In this document: piece by piece, positions 53,835 through 56,980 of the stretch
Numbering within the stretch: the first letter of the stretch is position 1
Layout: the number at the start of each line of letters is the position of its first letter
Assembly: GCF_016429065.1 (NCBI RefSeq)
Contig: NZ_JAELTX010000012.1
Location: 1-56,980, forward strand
From: Pedobacter sp. ASV17
GTDB lineage: Bacteria; Bacteroidota; Bacteroidia; Sphingobacteriales; Sphingobacteriaceae
Length of the DNA stretch: 56,980 nt
Reading direction: 5' to 3'
Translations under genes and position numbers: made by a program
The notes under the pieces: generated by a model
The model's database searches: none
What the model was told of the DNA's origin: nothing
The model's input: the letters and a program-made list of their open reading frames with translations, nothing else

Positions 53835-54099
53835 ATATTATTCGCTCCGTTTTAAAAAATAGCTTGCAAAATTAACGAAATAAAAGCACAAAAGCTATTG
53901 ACTTTCAGAGAATGAAACAAGATGGCCCGTTGTTTTACAACCAGATGAGAAGCGCCTTAAAACTGCTGTAAAAAACGGCAGTCCCGCTTTCCCTACAAGT
54001 CCGCACTCGCTGCGCTTGCTTGCGGGCTTTTCGTCCAATCGGGGCTAGTTGGCAAATTACATGCTGTCATTTCGAGTTCCAGCACACCTGATCATAATT
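53835..54099. repeat. Spacer with a GC-rich palindrome-like repeat
   Basis: Upstream of uvrA. Around 53960-54045 a GC-rich tract (ACGGCAGTCCCGCTTTCCC, CTCGCTGCGCTTGCTTGCGG, GTCCAATCGGGGC) stands out from the AT-rich surroundings and can form several hairpins. It resembles a repeat rather than a gene. A GTCATTTCGAG half-arm is at 54066. Confidence 0.55.
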
Positions 54100-54103
54100 C
54101 GTC

Positions 54104-54925
54104 ACTCCCGCCTAGGCGAGGAACCACGAAGTGCTCATCGAAGATAATCGTAATACAATATAAACCCAACTATCGATTTAAGATTGCCAATCGAATTGGC
54201 AATGACGCGTTAGGAAAGGATTGTGTTATCAATCCACCAATACAAATTAGCACTAAATCACCAAAGTACGACTCTCTCCCTCGCAGGGAGAGAAACCGCA
54301 TAGCGGAGAGAGGGTGGATGGCTAAAAATCATTTACTACCGACACATCCATTGAGATCCTTCACTTCGTTCTGGATGACAAAGCGTCTATATTTTTGTAG
54401 TGCCCAATCATAGTCCGTTATTCCCGCGTAGGCGGGAAATCGTAATGCAACATAAACCTAATTATCGCATTACGATTGCCAATCAAGTTGGCAATGACGC
54501 GTTAGGAAAGGGTTGTGTTATCAATCCACCAATACAAATTAGCACTAAATCACCAAAGTACGACTCTCTCCCTCGCAGGGAGAGAAACCGCATAGCGCAG
54601 AGAGGGTAGCTGATTAAAATCATTTACTACCGACACATCCATTGAGATCCTTCACTTCGTTCTGGATGACAAAGCGCCTATATTTTTGTAGTGCCCAATC
54701 ATAGTCCGTCATTCCCGCGTAGGCGGGAACCACGAAGTGCTCATCGAAGATAATCGTAATGAAAGATAAACCCAACTTTCGCTTTAAGATTGCCAATCGA
54801 ATTGGCAATGACGCGTTAGGAAAGGATTGTGTTATCAATCCATCAATACAAATTAGCACTAAATCATCAAAGTACGACTCTCTCCCTCGCAGGGAGAGAA
54901 ACCGCATAGCGGAGAGAGGGTAGCC
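54104..54925. repeat. Three direct composite repeats of about 300 bp
   Basis: Units begin near 54104, 54420 and 54711. Each contains, in order: hairpin A (ATTCCCGCGTAGGCGGGAA), hairpin B (GATTGCCAAT ... TTGGCAATGAC), a constant stretch (GCGTTAGGAAAGGATTGTGT to AATTAGCACTAAATCA), hairpin C (TCTCTCCCTCGCAGGGAGAG ... GGAGAGAGGG), and a constant tail (TTACTACCGACACATCCATTG to GTAGTGCCCAATCATAGTCC). The third unit stops after hairpin C. Copies of hairpin B begin their shared core at 54198, 54490 and 54804. No ORF of interest; the longest open frame crosses repeat borders. Confidence 0.9.
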
Positions 54926-55068
54926 TACCCTTATTACTGACATATCAGTTGAAATTAAAAGGAAGGAATAAAATAAGAAACCTCCCCCTACCCCCTCAAA
55001 GAGGGGGATATTTTGCAAGTGCCAAAAATTAAAGACCTCGTAACTCACAACCCGCAACCTATCACCCC
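54926..55068. other. Spacer between composite repeats and the LamG gene
   Basis: Contains CCTCCCCCTACCCCCTCAAA with GAGGGGGATA, a short palindrome. No gene seen. Confidence 0.4.
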
Positions 55069-56980
55069 TTACTGCTTAATCACTTTTTTAGTAACGCTTT
55101 CACCAGCACCAGTGAGCTTCACAAAATATATTCCGACAGGATATTGAGTTAAGTCTATTTCCGTTTCATGGCCTTGAGGCTTCAACGGAACAATATTCAA
55201 TATTTTACCCTCCACACTGCTTACTGTTAACCTAGTATATTTACCAGCAGCAAAATGAAGCATCACCTTACCTTTAGTTGGATTAGGATAAAGTTGTACC
55301 TCGGCAACTGAAAGCGAAAAGTTCAATACACGCTCCCCCAACTCCGTAGGTTTGCCATCCAAATCTACCTGTACCAAACGATAGTAATTATTGCCATTTA
55401 ATGGGGCTTTGTCATAGTAGGTATACGATGACCCAATTCCCTTGGCGCCCACTTCGCCTAATTTTACAAATTGCTTATCATCGCCACTGCGATAAATTTC
55501 AAAACCTTTGTTGTTCTGCTCGGAAGCGGTTTGCCACGAAAGTTTAGCAACATTTCCTTCTATTTTGGCGGTGTAAGTTGTTAACACCACTGGCAGCACA
55601 GGCTCCAAAGTAGTCACGGCAATTACTTCCGACAATACCCCTTGACCTGTAACACTTACCTTTTCAGCTTTCACACGATAGTAATAATTGGTGAGCGGGT
55701 TTAAGCCAGCAATGTCTTTATACAAAGCATTCACTATAAAAGGCGAGCCTACAATTGGTTGTGTAAAGGCATTATCCGTAGCAACTTCCAATACATAATT
55801 CTCTACCACACCCACTATAGGGGCTGTCCAGTTAGCCCTAAATTGTACATCAGCGATATTGCTTGCAGCAGTTGCCAATGGCACTACCTGCGCATAGCTT
55901 TCTACCCAATTGCTGGTATTGCCTGTCAATTCAAAATTCTTGACACTGCCATTAAAAGCATTGTTCCCCTGGTCGGTAAGCACATCGCTTTTACTGTTAT
56001 TGGCCTGGTCAAAATTATAATAAGCGACCAAGGCTGCTGGATTAGAAATACTGTTCAGCATATCTACCTTAATCTCGGCTTCTGTTAAGGCCGCACTATA
56101 TAGTTTTACCTCGTCAATACTTCCTTTGAAATAGGTGTTTTCCGAAGAATTCTTACCAATAGTGATGTAATGTGTAGCATCAAGCAACACCGCTTCATCG
56201 GTTAAGGTGCCGTTGCCTACTTCTTTTCCATTGGCATAAATTTTATAACCTGTAGGTGATACCACATAAGCGACGTGCAACCAACGATTAACTGGATAGC
56301 TATAATTGGCATCGGCGTTGTTCGTCATCCAAGCAGTACCTTTTCCAATATCGCCGTGTATCTTATTTCCTCCCGTCAATTGCATGTCGAAGGTATTATC
56401 ACCTCCTTCTCTGGTACTAAAAATATGCATCGCCTTAGTCGCATGTTCGGGTTTCACCCAAGCCATTACCGTAAAATTTCCCTTCACCACCGTCGCTTGA
56501 GGCTGCATTACCACATGGTCATCGCTACCATCAAAATTCAGGGCATTCCCTGGAGGGCTGAAAGTTTGTAAGGTAACCGCTATGGCTGGAGAAAATGCTC
56601 CTTGTCCAGTAACACTTTGCTTATCTGCCGCCACTCGGTAATAGTAAGTGGCATTTGCTGCCAAGCCTGTAATTGTTTTTGTTTGCGCAGCCACCATAAA
56701 AGGTGAGCCAGCCACAGGGGTGGTAAATTCAGCATCAGTGGCTACCTCTAGCACATAGCCATTATCTACAATCCCCAATTGAGGGTATCCCCAACGAGCT
56801 TCGAAAGATGACGATGACAAATTGATTGGCACTGCGCCAGATGGCAATACCATGGCATAGCTCTCCACCCAATTGCTACTATTTCCATTTAAATTAAAAC
56901 CACTCAACACACCGTTTCGTGCATTAGCCCCTTGGTCTTCCAATATTGTTTTTGTAGTGTTATTTAGAGATGGGGCACCT
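55069..56980 (-). CDS. LamG/FN3 T9SS-secreted protein, partial (5' end beyond window)
   Basis: The frame is open from the stop at 55069 through the right edge (637 codons visible); a TTG at 56943 is not a real start because the coding frame continues past it. Order from the edge: end of one module (EDQGANARNGVLSGFNLNGNSSNWVESYA), an FN3-like domain (ATYYYRVAADKQSVTGQGAFS), a LamG/concanavalin-like domain (ALNFDGSDDHVVMQ ... SIDEVKLYSAALTEAEI), a second copy of the linker (LTDQGNNAFNGSVKNFELTGNTSNWVESYA), a second FN3 domain (TNYYYRVKAEKVSVTGQGVLS), a linker (VVLTTYTAKIEGNVAKLSWQTASEQNNKGFEIYRSGDD), and a T9SS type A domain (VQLYPNPTKGKVMLHF...YFVKLTGAGESVTKKVIKQ). Likely a cell-surface adhesin or sugar-binding protein. 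Confidence 0.87.
   Translation of the reverse strand, partial: GAPSLNNTTKTILEDQGANARNGVLSGFNLNGNSSNWVESYAMVLPSGAVPINLSSSSFEARWGYPQLGIVDNGYVLEVATDAEFTTPVAGSPFMVAAQTKTITGLAANATYYYRVAADKQSVTGQGAFSPAIAVTLQTFSPPGNALNFDGSDDHVVMQPQATVVKGNFTVMAWVKPEHATKAMHIFSTREGGDNTFDMQLTGGNKIHGDIGKGTAWMTNNADANYSYPVNRWLHVAYVVSPTGYKIYANGKEVGNGTLTDEAVLLDATHYITIGKNSSENTYFKGSIDEVKLYSAALTEAEIKVDMLNSISNPAALVAYYNFDQANNSKSDVLTDQGNNAFNGSVKNFELTGNTSNWVESYAQVVPLATAASNIADVQFRANWTAPIVGVVENYVLEVATDNAFTQPIVGSPFIVNALYKDIAGLNPLTNYYYRVKAEKVSVTGQGVLSEVIAVTTLEPVLPVVLTTYTAKIEGNVAKLSWQTASEQNNKGFEIYRSGDDKQFVKLGEVGAKGIGSSYTYYDKAPLNGNNYYRLVQVDLDGKPTELGERVLNFSLSVAEVQLYPNPTKGKVMLHFAAGKYTRLTVSSVEGKILNIVPLKPQGHETEIDLTQYPVGIYFVKLTGAGESVTKKVIKQ

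Noticed and set aside
54104..54925. CRISPR array or rRNA/tRNA cluster
   Set aside because: Unit length near 300 bp, conserved linkers rather than unique spacers, and no tRNA or rRNA-like sequence.
54620..55057. 145-codon minus-strand ORF
   Set aside because: Runs through hairpins of the composite repeats; the translation changes wherever repeat copies differ.

Overview
The window looks like a chromosomal stretch from a Bacteroidota organism, most likely a Sphingobacteriaceae (Pedobacter-like) bacterium. The evidence is AT-rich DNA of about 40% GC, TAnnTTTG promoter elements instead of sigma70 boxes, weak or absent Shine-Dalgarno sites, four proteins ending in a type IX secretion (T9SS) sorting domain, a serine palmitoyltransferase, and families such as DUF5686, DUF4833, DUF3667 and GxxExxY. 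No rRNA, tRNA, CRISPR array, prophage or intact insertion sequence was seen.

Layout. 1-7 kb (mostly minus strand): a sulfur-metabolism MBL/rhodanese protein cut by the left edge, asparaginase, a GxxExxY nuclease-like gene inside a field of palindromic repeats, TatD, an FKBP lipoprotein and an NrnA-type DHH phosphoesterase. 7-16 kb: housekeeping genes (ndk, FKBP, DUF721-recF, a TPR membrane protein, ribH, YtxJ bacilliredoxin, mqo, OsmC, AraC regulator) plus two very small lipoprotein genes of 58 and 40 codons.

16-28 kb (plus strand) is the centrepiece: a lipid-biosynthesis cluster that appears to encode almost a whole route to hydroxylated inositol phosphorylceramide. It starts with serine palmitoyltransferase, a GNAT-fold ceramide-synthase-like acyltransferase and a CerR-like reductase, followed by myo-inositol-3-phosphate synthase. 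A second unit holds a PgpA-like phosphatase, a GtrA-type membrane protein, a DUF5686 outer-membrane protein, a CDP-alcohol phosphotransferase fused to DUF4833, an FA2H-like hydroxylase and a PAP2/Aur1-type inositolphosphotransferase. Enzymes for the ceramide backbone, inositol phosphate, phosphatidylinositol, acyl-chain hydroxylation and head-group transfer are therefore co-localised.

28-34 kb: a TPR histidine kinase, a lipoprotein, lipA, and a DUF3800 gene preceded by a strong promoter and a leader that folds into a branched structure ending in a U-tract just before the start codon. 34-44 kb (minus): three secreted T9SS proteins, namely a giant pectinesterase, a pectate lyase and a small beta-rich protein, forming a pectin-degradation locus with near-identical C-terminal modules. 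44-57 kb: NAD(P)HX repair enzyme, a PIF1-like helicase, a YiaA-like protein, DUF3667, a GH5 glycosidase, uvrA, a 0.8 kb tract of three ~300-bp composite repeats, and a LamG/FN3 T9SS protein cut by the right edge.

Most intergenic spacers carry inverted repeats belonging to a few recurring families. All functional calls rest on motif reading of translated sequence; no searches or folding programs were run.
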